DNA of 64,000 bases from Methylobacillus flagellatus_A (GTDB lineage: Bacteria > Pseudomonadota > Gammaproteobacteria > Burkholderiales > Methylophilaceae): assembly GCF_031344055.1 (NCBI RefSeq), contig NZ_JADBEN010000001.1. One strand, written 5' to 3'. The position numbers and the translations under genes are program-made. Under the pieces are notes generated by a model, which ran no database searches, was not told the DNA's origin, and saw nothing but the letters and a program-made list of their open reading frames with translations. This document shows, piece after piece, positions 55,805-64,000 of this stretch. Every line of letters starts with the position of its first letter. Within the stretch, counting starts at the first letter, position 1.

Positions 55805-57108
55805 ACAATACGATTTTTTCGGTCTGGCAAGACCTGGCTACCGATTTCTCCTCGGCGGCTGTGCTGTGGCAAGTAGGCATTATTGTCGCCAGCTTGGTGA
55901 TCGCCTGGTCCATCAATAGCTTGCAACGTGCACGGCTTGCCAACAGCAATGCCCACCATGCGGCAATCGAAGGCCTGACGCGCGTCCTGTTCCCGATTTC
56001 CTCCCTGCTCATGGTGTTGCTGGGACAATTGGCCATTAGCCACTGGTATAGCAACAGTCTGCTGGAACTGGCCTCGCGCTTGCTGATTGCGATGGCGGTC
56101 ATCCGTTTGGCCGTGTATGTGCTGCGATACGTGTTTTCACCCAGCGGGTGGCTGAGGACGACCGAAAATGTATTCTCGACCGTTGTCTGGCTGATCCTGG
56201 TGCTGCACGTGACAGGCCTGCTGCCCGATATTATCGATGCGCTCGATGGCGTACGCTTCAATATCGGCAAGAGCGCCGTCAGCTTGTGGCTGGTGATCCA
56301 AGGGTTGTTCACGGTGTTGATCACCGTGTTCATCGCCTTGTGGCTGAGCCGCCTGATCGAAAACAAATTGATGCTGGCCACCAATATCACCATCAATATG
56401 CGGGTGGTGATCAACAAGGTGATCCGCATCGCCTTCGTGTTTATTGCCGTACTGATTGCCTTGTCTGCGGTTGGCCTCGATATCACCCTGCTCTCGGTGT
56501 TCGGCGGGGCATTGGGGGTAGGGCTGGGTTTTGGCCTGCAGAAGATTGCGAGCAATTATGTCAGCGGGTTCATCATTCTGCTAGACGAATCCATGAGCCT
56601 GGGAGATTTTGTCACCATTGGTTCCTATTACGGCAGCGTGCAGGAGTTGCGCTCGCGGTATATGGTATTGCGGCAGCTGGATGGGACGGACGTGATCATT
56701 CCCAATGAAACCCTGATTACCAGCGCGGTGGTCAACCATACGGCCACCCGCAGGCGCGTCAAGATCGCCTTGCCTATTCAAGTGGGATACGACACCGACT
56801 TGAGGGCGGCGTTGGAACTGATGAAGGAGGTGGCAAGCCGGCACCCGCGCGTGATGAAGGATCCTGCGCCGGATGCCAAGCTGGTCGGTTTCGGCGAAAG
56901 CGGCATAGACCTCAACCTGACAGTATGGGTGCCTGACCCGGAGAATGGGGCGGGCGATATTCCGTCCACGGTTTATTTGAACTTGTGGGATGAATTCAAG
57001 GCGCGCGGCATTTCGATTCCATTCCCGCAGCGCGAGGTGCATGTTTTTGGCCATGGGTTGGCCAATGCCACAGATGCGGATAATACGCCCAATGGCGCGG
57101 CAAGCTGA
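55801..57108 (+). CDS. MscS-family mechanosensitive ion channel
   Basis: Small-conductance mechanosensitive channel family, 435 residues, longer than E. coli MscS (286) because of extra N-terminal membrane helices, as in the YnaI/YbdG-like group. The pore helix and beta domain are visible: SVFGGALGVGLGFGLQKIASNYVSGFIILLDE-type stretch, then SLGDFVTIGSYYGSVQEL and the domain with VIIPNETLITSAVVNHT. ATGA overlap with mgtE indicates a two-gene ion-transport operon. Ends before a convergent terminator. Confidence 0.92.
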   Translation: MNNTIFSVWQDLATDFSSAAVLWQVGIIVASLVIAWSINSLQRARLANSNAHHAAIEGLTRVLFPISSLLMVLLGQLAISHWYSNSLLELASRLLIAMAVIRLAVYVLRYVFSPSGWLRTTENVFSTVVWLILVLHVTGLLPDIIDALDGVRFNIGKSAVSLWLVIQGLFTVLITVFIALWLSRLIENKLMLATNITINMRVVINKVIRIAFVFIAVLIALSAVGLDITLLSVFGGALGVGLGFGLQKIASNYVSGFIILLDESMSLGDFVTIGSYYGSVQELRSRYMVLRQLDGTDVIIPNETLITSAVVNHTATRRRVKIALPIQVGYDTDLRAALELMKEVASRHPRVMKDPAPDAKLVGFGESGIDLNLTVWVPDPENGAGDIPSTVYLNLWDEFKARGISIPFPQREVHVFGHGLANATDADNTPNGAAS

Positions 57109-57177
57109 CCGGTTTTAGCGGGGGCGCTAACTGCTAAACATTGCTAAACGCCCGCCTATCTACGTCAAATAACAAAT

Positions 57178-57203
57178 AAAAAGCCCGCAATTGCGGGCTT
57201 TTT
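57178..57203. terminator. Bidirectional terminator between the MscS-family gene and rpmG
   Basis: AAAAAGCCCGC (57178-57188), loop AATT, GCGGGCTTTTT (57193-57203). Perfect 11-bp stem with A and T tracts serving both convergent units. Confidence 0.9.
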
Positions 57204-57223
57204 CAATTTCACCAATGGCTGAA

Positions 57224-57379
57224 TTACTTCAGCTTGGTTTCCTTGTACAGGACATGCTTACGGGCAACGGGATCAAACTTCTTGATCTCCATCTTCTCTG
57301 GCATGGTGCGCTTGTTCTTGGTCGTGGTGTAGAAATGACCAGTACCTGCGCTGGATTCCAGTTTGATTTTTTCACGCAT
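57224..57379 (-). CDS. rpmG: 50S ribosomal protein L33, zinc-independent form
   Basis: 51-residue protein beginning MREKIKLESSAGTGHFYTTT and ending KHVLYKETKLK. It has no cysteines, so it is the C-minus form, unlike zinc-ribbon L36 of this genome. 10 nt after rpmB. Confidence 0.97.
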   Translation of the reverse strand: MREKIKLESSAGTGHFYTTTKNKRTMPEKMEIKKFDPVARKHVLYKETKLK

Positions 57380-57389
57380 GATTCAGTCC

Positions 57390-57626
57390 TTAGATCTTTT
57401 CGCCGCTGGCGCGCAGATCAGCCAGAACAGCATCGATACCATTCTTGTCGATAGTGCGCAGAGCAGCATTGGTGATACGTAGGCTTACCCAGCGGTTTTC
57501 GCTTTCGACCCAGAACTTGCGGTTTTGCAGGTTGGGAAGGAAACGACGCTTGGTCTTGTTGTTTGCGTGGGAAACATTATTCCCAACCATCGGCTTTTTG
57601 CCGGTTACCTGACATACGCGTGCCAT
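57390..57626 (-). CDS. rpmB: 50S ribosomal protein L28
   Basis: 78-residue 50S protein, MARVCQVTGKKPMVGNNVSH start. An upstream extension of ten residues is not family-like. Operon rpmB-rpmG, the arrangement found next to radC and coaBC-dut in many proteobacteria. Confidence 0.97.
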   Translation of the reverse strand: MARVCQVTGKKPMVGNNVSHANNKTKRRFLPNLQNRKFWVESENRWVSLRITNAALRTIDKNGIDAVLADLRASGEKI

Positions 57627-57655
57627 GGCGGACTCCGAAATTCGAAAAGACCGCA

Positions 57656-57685
57656 TTTATACCATGAAAAATGATATCTTTTCAA
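57656..57685 (-). promoter_or_regulatory. Promoter of rpmB-rpmG
   Basis: On the minus strand: TTGAAA (57685-57680), 18-nt spacer, TATAAA (57661-57656). Each hexamer matches 5 of 6. Start expected about 57649, some 23 nt before the rpmB ATG. Confidence 0.75.
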
Positions 57686-57712
57686 GTGAATTCAAAGATT
57701 TTTATCAGGGAC

Positions 57713-58165
57713 TTATTGTCTGCCAGTGCTGCCGAAGCCGCCTGCGCCGCGTTCGCTGGCCTGAAAGTCGTCGACAATATTGAAGCTTGCCTGCACGACG
57801 GGGACAATCACCAATTGGGCGATGCGCTCCAGCGGGTTGAGGATGAAACTTTCCTTGCCGCGGTTCCAGCAGGAAACCAGGAGTTGGCCTTGGTAGTCGG
57901 AGTCGATCAGGCCGACCAGGTTGCCGAGGACGATGCCGTGCTTGTGGCCTAGGCCCGAACGCGGCAGGATCAGGGCGGCATAGTGCGGGTCGGCCAGGTG
58001 GATCGCCATGCCGGTGGGGATCATGATGGTTTCGCCCGGGGCCAGCGTTTGCGTATGCTCTATGCACGCACGCAGATCCAGGCCTGCGGAACCTGGCGTC
58101 GCATAGCTGGGTAACATATGCTGCAAGCGGTTATCCAGTATCTTGACGTCTATCTTGAGGCTCAT
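57713..58165 (-). CDS. dut: dUTP pyrophosphatase
   Basis: Hydrolyses dUTP to dUMP, keeping uracil out of DNA and supplying thymidylate synthesis. 150 residues with all trimeric dUTPase motifs: AGLDLRACIE, PRSGLGHKHG, GLIDSDYQGQL, IAQLVIVPV and the C-terminal GAGGFGSTGRQ arm. Downstream of coaBC with 36 nt between. Confidence 0.97.
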   Translation of the reverse strand: MSLKIDVKILDNRLQHMLPSYATPGSAGLDLRACIEHTQTLAPGETIMIPTGMAIHLADPHYAALILPRSGLGHKHGIVLGNLVGLIDSDYQGQLLVSCWNRGKESFILNPLERIAQLVIVPVVQASFNIVDDFQASERGAGGFGSTGRQ

Positions 58166-58201
58166 GAATGTGCTTTCTTGGTTGGTTTGTCTGGGGTCGG
58201 C

Positions 58202-59401
58202 TTATCCAACGCGGTTTTTATCCATCATAGCCGCGATATGTTGCAACAGGCTACGCGCCAGCATGAGCTTGGGCGCCTGCGGCAGGGGATGCGCTCCCTC
58301 GTCATCAAGCAATACCAAGCTGCTCTGGTCTTGTCCCAATGCTTCGCTGGCGATATTGGCTGCGATCAATGGCAGACGCTTCCTGCGGCGTTTTTCGTCG
58401 GCATATTGCAGCAGGTTCTCGCTTTCGGCGGCAAAGCCGACGCAGAATGGCGCATCAGGGCGTGAGGCCACGGTGGCGAGGATATCCGGGTTGGCTTCCA
58501 GCGTGATGGTGAGTGGCGCTGCGCTTTTCTTGATCTTATGCTGGCTTGCCTTGACGGGCCGGTAATCCGCGACGGCCGCGACCGAGATGAAGATGTCCTG
58601 GTTCTTCATGTTGGCCTCGACGGCAGCGAGCATTTCCTGGGCGCTGGTGACAGGAATGGTGTTGGCGCCAGAGGGGGCCTGTAATGCGACCGGGCCGCTC
58701 ACCAAAGTCACTTCCGCCCCCATCTCGATAGCTGCGCGGGCAATGCTGTAGCCCATCTTGCCCGAGCTGTGATTGGTAATGACGCGAACCGGGTCTATGG
58801 TTTCCTGCGTTGGCCCGGCGGTGATGAGGATGCGCCTGCCGGCAAAGAGTTTGGGCTGGGAGCTGGAGAGTAAGCGCTCCACCAGTTCTTCTGGCTCAAG
58901 CATGCGGCCGGGGCCGGTCTCGCCGCAGGCTTGGGAGCCGCTGGCGGGCCCCAGGATGCTGATGCCGTCGTGCTGCAATTGGCGGATATTGCGCTGGGTG
59001 GCCGGATTGTTCCACATTTGCTGGTTCATCGCGGGAGCGACGAGCAGTTTGCAGTCGCGGGCCAGGCAAAGCGTGGAGAGCAGGTCGTCCGCGGCGCCAT
59101 GCACCAGCTTGGCGAGAAAATCCGCGCTGGCGGGCGCCACCAGGACGGCATCCACTTGGCGGGACAGGTCGATATGCGCCATGCCATTGCCATTGTTCGG
59201 CTGCCATAGATCGGTATAGACCGGTTTGCCAGAGAGCGCCTGGAAGGTCATCGGGGTGACGAATTGCGTCGCTGCCGACGTCATGACCACCTGCACTTCT
59301 ATGTCCTGCTTGACCAGCAGCCTGACCAACTCTGCCGCCTTATAGGCAGCAATGCCGCCCGTAACGCCGAGCAAGAGTTTTTTTATGGAATAATGGCTCA
59401 T
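58202..59401 (-). CDS. coaBC: Bifunctional phosphopantothenoylcysteine decarboxylase/synthetase CoaBC
   Basis: Two consecutive coenzyme A steps. 399 residues: N-terminal FMN-dependent CoaC decarboxylase (LLGVTGGIAAYKAAELVR, PAMNQQMW with the conserved Asn, and the GETGPGRMLEPEE cap that includes the catalytic Cys region) and C-terminal CoaB synthetase (ILITAGPTQETIDPVRVITN, SGKMGYSIARAA). First gene of the minus-strand coaBC-dut pair, divergent from radC. Confidence 0.97.
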   Translation of the reverse strand: MSHYSIKKLLLGVTGGIAAYKAAELVRLLVKQDIEVQVVMTSAATQFVTPMTFQALSGKPVYTDLWQPNNGNGMAHIDLSRQVDAVLVAPASADFLAKLVHGAADDLLSTLCLARDCKLLVAPAMNQQMWNNPATQRNIRQLQHDGISILGPASGSQACGETGPGRMLEPEELVERLLSSSQPKLFAGRRILITAGPTQETIDPVRVITNHSSGKMGYSIARAAIEMGAEVTLVSGPVALQAPSGANTIPVTSAQEMLAAVEANMKNQDIFISVAAVADYRPVKASQHKIKKSAAPLTITLEANPDILATVASRPDAPFCVGFAAESENLLQYADEKRRRKRLPLIAANIASEALGQDQSSLVLLDDEGAHPLPQAPKLMLARSLLQHIAAMMDKNRVG

Positions 59402-59468
59402 CAGGAAATGTGCGGATGCAGCAAAACTGCGATATAGAGTTGCTTGATTTTATATGAAAGGCTGAAGC

Positions 59469-60143
59469 GTGGCGATTACTGATTGGCCCGAGGGGGAGCG
59501 GCCCCGGGAGAAGGTGTTGGCGGCGGGGGCGATGGCGCTTTCAGATGCCGAGCTGCTGGCGATTTTCCTGCGCACGGGCGTGGCTGGCAAGAGCGCGGTA
59601 GACTTGGCGCGCGATCTGCTTACGCGGTTTTCCAGCCTCAATGGCATTTTCGCGGCCAGTGTCGATGAGATTTGCCAGGTGCATGGCATGGGCGTGAGCA
59701 AGTTCGTGCAGTTGCAGGCGATTTTCGAGATGAGCCGCCGGGCGTTGCTGGAGCAGATGCAGGGGCGCGATGTGCTGACTTCGCCCCAGGCGGTGCGGCA
59801 GTATTTGAGTTTGAGGATCGGCGCTCTGCCGCGCGAGGTGTTCATGGGGATTTTTCTTGATTCGCAGCACAGGGTGCTGGCGATCGAGGAGCTGTTCAGA
59901 GGCACGCTGGCCCAGACCAGCGTATACCCGCGCGAAGTCGTCAAGTGCGCCTTGCGCCACAACGCCGCGGCCATGATATTCGCGCATAACCACCCTTCCG
60001 GCGTCGCCGAGCCCAGTCAGGCCGACCGTGATTTGACCCAGGCATTGAAGGCCGCACTCAACCTGATCGATATCCGCGTGCTCGACCATTTTGTCGTTGC
60101 CGGCAACCAGATCGTGTCATTTTCTGAACGCGGGTTGCTTTAG
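59469..60143 (+). CDS. radC: RadC-family JAMM/MPN+ protein
   Basis: 224 residues: N-terminal helix-hairpin-helix part (LSDAELLAIFLRTGV and VHGMGVSKFVQLQAI) and a C-terminal JAMM metalloprotease-like domain with HNHPSGVAEPSQAD. GTG start. Despite the name, a DNA-repair role is unproven; the motif suggests a metal-dependent hydrolase. Same neighbourhood as in other proteobacteria. Confidence 0.94.
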   Translation: MAITDWPEGERPREKVLAAGAMALSDAELLAIFLRTGVAGKSAVDLARDLLTRFSSLNGIFAASVDEICQVHGMGVSKFVQLQAIFEMSRRALLEQMQGRDVLTSPQAVRQYLSLRIGALPREVFMGIFLDSQHRVLAIEELFRGTLAQTSVYPREVVKCALRHNAAAMIFAHNHPSGVAEPSQADRDLTQALKAALNLIDIRVLDHFVVAGNQIVSFSERGLL

Positions 60144-60201
60144 GGGCCGCGCTATTAAAAGCGCCTGCAAAACTTGGCGCAACGGTCCTGGTTAGCCTAT
60201 C

Positions 60202-60483
60202 CTAGCGCCCCTTGCCGCTGAGGGAGCCACGGTTGAAGTCCTTGTCGCCTGGCGGGATGCAGCGGGTGCCGAACCAGCCGCCTTGCGATCCGGGCGGGCA
60301 GTCCTTGGCGGATTTCCTCGGCTGGGTTTTCTCCTGGTCGGCATAACGCCAGCTGCCGTCTTCGTTGAGAATGATGCGCTCACCCTCGGCAGTGGTCGCA
60401 TGCTGCGGGGTGGTTGGCTCTTCCGCCCAGGCAGGCACCGCCAATATGCTGCCAAGCGCTGCGGCAAGCAGAAAGTGTTTCAT
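60202..60483 (-). CDS. Small secreted protein of unknown function
   Basis: 93 residues from an ATG preceded by GGAG; a longer frame upstream lacks a signal. Signal peptide MKHFLLAAALGSILAVPAWA. The mature part has EGERIILNEDGSWRYA, resembling a short beta motif seen in small periplasmic proteins that carry a DGxWxY element, then a Lys/Pro/Gly-rich tail with two cysteines (CPPGS and RCIPPG) that could form a disulfide. Stands alone between radC and the nitrate reductase fusion. Function not recognised. Confidence 0.65.
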   Translation of the reverse strand: MKHFLLAAALGSILAVPAWAEEPTTPQHATTAEGERIILNEDGSWRYADQEKTQPRKSAKDCPPGSQGGWFGTRCIPPGDKDFNRGSLSGKGR

Positions 60484-60687
60484 GTCATGATCTCCGGATT
60501 TGTAATTATTTGTAATGCGCAATTGTGCCATTGTCAGGACTGACATGCACCTGGAGGGTTGGTTCCGGGGCTGGTGAGATTCAGGGCAGCGAGATTCATG
60601 TTCAGCATGACAGATGAGGCGGCCAATAAGCCTGAGCTGGCGATCCGGTTACAGACGCTAACCAAACATCTCATTCAATGTTGTAAT
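60484..60687. other. Gap between the small secreted protein gene and the nitrate reductase gene
   Basis: About 200 bp without a supported gene. Contains the promoter region of the small secreted protein and the 3' region of the nitrate reductase gene. No convincing terminator hairpin or RNA gene seen. Confidence 0.4.
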
Positions 60688-63600
60688 CTAATACACATCC
60701 CGCATATAGCGCTTGTCCTGCGCCATCTTGGCGATGTATTGCGCGGCGGCTTCTGCGCTCATGTTGCCATGGGCCTGCACGACCTGCTTGAGTGCCGCAT
60801 CCACGTCGCGCGCCATGCGGCTGGCATCGCCGCAGACGCAGAAATGCGCGCCTTGCTCCAGCCATTGCCACAGTTCCGCGCCATGTTCCAACATGCGGTG
60901 CTGCACGTAGATTTTCTCCTGCTGATCGCGCGAGAACGCCGTGTCCAAGCGATGCAGGACGCCCGCCTGCTGCATCGCGGCAAGTTCGTCGCGGTAATAG
61001 AAATCCGTATCGGCGTGCTGCTCGCCGAAGAACAGCCAGTTTTTCCCGGTGGCGCCCGTAGCCTGGCGCTCCTGCAGGAAGGCGCGGAACGGCGCGATGC
61101 CGGTGCCGGGGCCGACCATGACCAAGGGGGTATCCGGGTTCCTGGGCACGCGGAAATGCGCCGATTTCTTTAGGAAGATGGGCACAGCCTGCCCTGCTGC
61201 CCGGTCGGCGAGAAAGGTGGAGCAGACGCCGCCGCGTGCGGTGCCATGTTGGCCGTAGCGCACGATCGACACTGTCAGGTGCACCTGGTCGGCAAATTCC
61301 CGGGGGCTGGATGAGATCGAGTAGAGGCGCGGCTGCAAGCGCTTCAATACCGCCAGCCACTCCGCGGCTTCCGCCTGGATGGGATAGGCATGCAGCAGGT
61401 CTATGGGCTGCTTGCCCCAAAGCCATTGCTTGAGTTCGTCCTGTTTCCCGAGCAAGGCGGCGAGCTCGGCATTGCCGGCGCGGGCATTGATGAACTGCAA
61501 TATTTCCGGGGTGATGCGCGCGATTTCGTAGTGATGCGACAAGGCTTCCACTAGCGTCATTTCGCCGCGGTCCTGCACTTGCACCACCGTGGCCGGGGAG
61601 AGTTGCAGCGCCGCGAGCATGTCGCCCACCAACGCTGGGTCGTTGCTCGGCCAGACGCCCAGCGCATCGCCCGCTTCATAGCTGAGCTCGCTACCGTTGA
61701 GGTCAAAGACGAATTGGCGCACTTCTTTTTCCGAGCTGTCGCTGCTTAGGCGTTGGTTTACCGCCAGCCTGGCGTGCAGGGGATGCTGTCGGGTATAGGT
61801 TGGCGCTGTTGCCGGGCTGTCGTCCTCCTCTCCGGCGGGCATGCCGCCTGCGAGCGCTAGCTGCCGTGCCGTGGATTGCCGGGTGGATTTCCGGCTCGCG
61901 AGCGCGCTTGCCACCCGGTTGAGCCAGGCCTGGGCGGCGGCTTCATAATCCGGCTCGCAATCGGTGCGTGCGGTGAAAGGCGTTGCGCCAAGCGCGGCCA
62001 GCCTGGCGTCGAGCTTGCGGCCGAAGCCGCAGAACTGGCCGTAGTTGGAGTCGCCCAAGGCCAGCACGGCGTATTGCAGGCCGGATAATGCCGTGTTTTC
62101 CGTCTGCAATGCGGTCCAGAACTGGCTGCCGTTGTCGGGCGGGTCGCCATCGCCGAAGGTGCTGGCCAGCAGAATGGCAAGGCCGGCTTCTGCCAGGCTG
62201 GCAGGCTTGACCTCGTCCATGCTGCTGAGCACGGTTTGCCAGCCCTCCGCCTGCAGCCTGGCGGCACACCGGCTGGCGAAGGTTTCGGCGTTGCCGGTTT
62301 GCGATGCCCAGAGGATATGAACGGCAGGCTGGGAAGGGGCATCCTGATCGTGCTCGGCTGGCAGGCTGCCAGGCGCAATCCAGGTGCGGGAGAACAATCC
62401 GGCCAGCATGCCGTCGACCAGGGTCTTTTTCTCCGGCGGCAATGGGGCGGTTGGCGGCAGCGTAGGCACGCCGCCCGCCTGGCGCGAAGCGTCGCTGCGC
62501 AGTCCGGTCAGGTACCCTTGCAGGTAGAGCTGTTCCATCGGTTCCAGCTTGACGGCAGGGATGTCGTCAAGGCCGAGCAGTTGTGCCAGTGCGTCAATAT
62601 CTCTCATGGCGATTTCCTTCGTGTTGCTTATGCTTGCCCGCGTGTTGCCGCTTGTCTCGGCAGCTGCGTCCAGCGTGTTCTGGGCGGGACTTTCCACTCT
62701 GGCGAGGGCGACGGCGCTGAACTTGAATTCGGGTTGTTGCGACAATGGGTCTATGGCATCGCTGGTGACGGCATTGATCGCCAGGTCGTCGCCGAAGACG
62801 TCGTTCCAGTGGAATGGCGCGAAGCAATTGCCGGGACGGACGCGCGTGGTGACTACTGCCGGCAATACCGCTGATCCGCGGCGCGAGCGGATTGCGACCC
62901 GGTCCTGGTCCCGGATGCCGAGGCTGGCTGCGTCTTCGGGATGCAGCTCGACGAACGGCCCCGGGTTGAGCTTGTTCAGGGTGGGGATCTTGCCGGTCTT
63001 GGTCAGGGTATGCCATTGGTGCTGCAGGCGGCCGGTGTTGAGGACAATAGGAAAGTCCTGGTCCGGCATTTCCGCAGGCGGCAGCCAGGGCCGGGCAAAG
63101 AACATGCCCTTGCCGCTTTCGGTGGCAAAAGCGATGCGCGGACGCTCGCCGTCCTCCTGCATTTTAATCTGCTGGCTGATGCCGTCATTGAGATAGCGGA
63201 TAGGGTGGCGGTCTTGCGCATTATCCGGCGCGCAAGGCCATTGCACGGGGGTTGCGCGCAGGCGCTGGTGGCTCACGCCGCGGATGTCGTAGCCGGTCTT
63301 GGGGTTGGAGGCACGGCGGATTTCATCGAACACCTCGGCGGCAGAGGAGTAGCTGAAGCCTTCGGCATAGCCCATTTCGCAGGCGATGCTGGCGATGATC
63401 TGCCAGTCGGGCATGGCTTCTCCCGGCGGCGGCACGGCCTGCTGCATCAGCGTCATGTTGCGTTCCGAGTTGATCATCACGCCTTCTGCTTCGGCCCAGA
63501 GCGCGCCGGGCAGCAGGATGTCGGCATAGCGGTTGGTTTCCGTATCGAGGTAGGCGTCCTGGGTGATGACGAGTTCCGCGCGCTCCAGTGCGGCAATGAC

Positions 63601-64000
63601 GTTCTTGCGGTTGGCGACGCTCGCGACCGGATTGGTGCAGATGATCCAGCAAGCCTTGATCTTGCCCGCGGCCATCTGCTCGAACATGGCGACGGTGCCG
63701 CCCGCCGAACGGGTATGCAGGGTGCCTGCGGGAACATCCCAGAGGTTCTCGATGAAGGCGCGGTCCTGTTCCGCCAGCACCGAGCGTTGTCCGGGCAGGC
63801 CTGGCCCCATGTAGCCCATTTCGCGGCCGCCCATGGCATTGGGCTGGCCAGTGAGCGAGAAGGGCCCGCTGCCGGGGCGGCAGATCGCTCCGGTGGCGAG
63901 GTGCAGGTTGCAGATGGCGTTGGTGTGCCAGGTGCCGTGCGTGCTCTGGTTGAGCCCCATGGTCCAGCAGCTCATCCAGTTGCTTGCCTTGCCTATCCAT
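60688..64000 (-). CDS. Assimilatory nitrate reductase fused to CysJ-type flavoprotein reductase (5' end beyond window)
   Basis: About 1,103 visible residues, N-terminus cut by the window edge. The first part is a Mo-bisMGD oxidoreductase of the NasA/NarB type: NQSTHGTWHTNAICNLHLATGAI-like block, RPGSGPFSLTGQPNAMGGR, then the C-terminal dinucleotide-binding domain with PIVLNTGRLQHQWHTLTKTG. After a linker comes a flavodoxin-like FMN domain (WASQTGNAETFASRC; LASTFGDGDPPDN), an FAD domain (RLYSISSSP) and an NADPH domain (MVGPGTGIAPFRAFLQE; CVCGDASRMARDVD) ending RYMRDVY, as in sulfite reductase CysJ. So one chain probably carries NADPH to flavins to molybdenum for nitrate to nitrite. The Fe-S N-terminal domain is expected upstream. 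Database names describe such fusions; activity is inferred. Confidence 0.9.
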   Translation of the reverse strand, partial: WIGKASNWMSCWTMGLNQSTHGTWHTNAICNLHLATGAICRPGSGPFSLTGQPNAMGGREMGYMGPGLPGQRSVLAEQDRAFIENLWDVPAGTLHTRSAGGTVAMFEQMAAGKIKACWIICTNPVASVANRKNVIAALERAELVITQDAYLDTETNRYADILLPGALWAEAEGVMINSERNMTLMQQAVPPPGEAMPDWQIIASIACEMGYAEGFSYSSAAEVFDEIRRASNPKTGYDIRGVSHQRLRATPVQWPCAPDNAQDRHPIRYLNDGISQQIKMQEDGERPRIAFATESGKGMFFARPWLPPAEMPDQDFPIVLNTGRLQHQWHTLTKTGKIPTLNKLNPGPFVELHPEDAASLGIRDQDRVAIRSRRGSAVLPAVVTTRVRPGNCFAPFHWNDVFGDDLAINAVTSDAIDPLSQQPEFKFSAVALARVESPAQNTLDAAAETSGNTRASISNTKEIAMRDIDALAQLLGLDDIPAVKLEPMEQLYLQGYLTGLRSDASRQAGGVPTLPPTAPLPPEKKTLVDGMLAGLFSRTWIAPGSLPAEHDQDAPSQPAVHILWASQTGNAETFASRCAARLQAEGWQTVLSSMDEVKPASLAEAGLAILLASTFGDGDPPDNGSQFWTALQTENTALSGLQYAVLALGDSNYGQFCGFGRKLDARLAALGATPFTARTDCEPDYEAAAQAWLNRVASALASRKSTRQSTARQLALAGGMPAGEEDDSPATAPTYTRQHPLHARLAVNQRLSSDSSEKEVRQFVFDLNGSELSYEAGDALGVWPSNDPALVGDMLAALQLSPATVVQVQDRGEMTLVEALSHHYEIARITPEILQFINARAGNAELAALLGKQDELKQWLWGKQPIDLLHAYPIQAEAAEWLAVLKRLQPRLYSISSSPREFADQVHLTVSIVRYGQHGTARGGVCSTFLADRAAGQAVPIFLKKSAHFRVPRNPDTPLVMVGPGTGIAPFRAFLQERQATGATGKNWLFFGEQHADTDFYYRDELAAMQQAGVLHRLDTAFSRDQQEKIYVQHRMLEHGAELWQWLEQGAHFCVCGDASRMARDVDAALKQVVQAHGNMSAEAAAQYIAKMAQDKRYMRDVY

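Overview
The window reads as chromosome of a beta-proteobacterial methylotroph, most like Methylophilaceae (Methylobacillus-type). The evidence is a 3-hexulose-6-phosphate synthase gene (ribulose monophosphate pathway of formaldehyde fixation) inside the histidine cluster, beta-proteobacterial ribosomal gene order (secY-infA-rpmJ-rpsM), System II cytochrome c maturation (CcsB) and Mla, Tat and SspAB clusters in the order familiar from this class. Genus-level placement is inference. No insertion sequence, prophage, CRISPR array or integron was seen; almost everything is core genome.

Layout. 1-3.5 kb: 3' part of ccsB, a convergent orphan membrane histidine kinase, and an AT-richer prepilin-like gene behind a textbook sigma-54 promoter. 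3.5-8.9 kb: mlaFEDCB (retrograde phospholipid transport), a YadGH-type ABC exporter, then bolA/ibaG and a CGFS monothiol glutaredoxin. 8.9-19.4 kb: murA, then hisGDC - hps - hisBHAFIE, hinT and tatABC. 19.4-22.6 kb: a DegS-like protease on the minus strand, a Nif3-like gene, sspA and sspB; petABC (cytochrome bc1), usual between the last two blocks in related bacteria, is absent.

22.6-54.1 kb: five tRNA genes (Thr-Tyr-Gly-Thr, then Trp) around the first tuf copy, secE-nusG, rplKAJL-rpoBC, the str operon (rpsL, rpsG, fusA, second tuf), and the S10, spc and alpha operons ending at rplQ. The alpha operon lacks rpsD: only 81 bp separate rpsK and rpoA. The two tuf genes are identical except for one synonymous base. 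Several intergenic regions hold hairpins and promoter-like elements, including a recognisable L10 leader and a -10 box lying inside a perfect inverted repeat before rplC.

54.1-64 kb: mgtE overlapping a MscS-family channel gene; minus-strand rpmB-rpmG with a clear promoter; minus-strand coaBC-dut; radC; a small secreted protein; and, running off the right edge, a large minus-strand protein fusing assimilatory nitrate reductase to a CysJ-type FMN/FAD/NADPH reductase.

Functionally the window joins translation and transcription, envelope lipid transport, protein export, histidine synthesis and one C1-assimilation step. I did not find a convincing unknown multi-gene system. The points most worth following are hps inside his with its own boundaries, the missing rpsD and petABC, the kinase/sigma-54/pilin locus and the nitrate reductase fusion.
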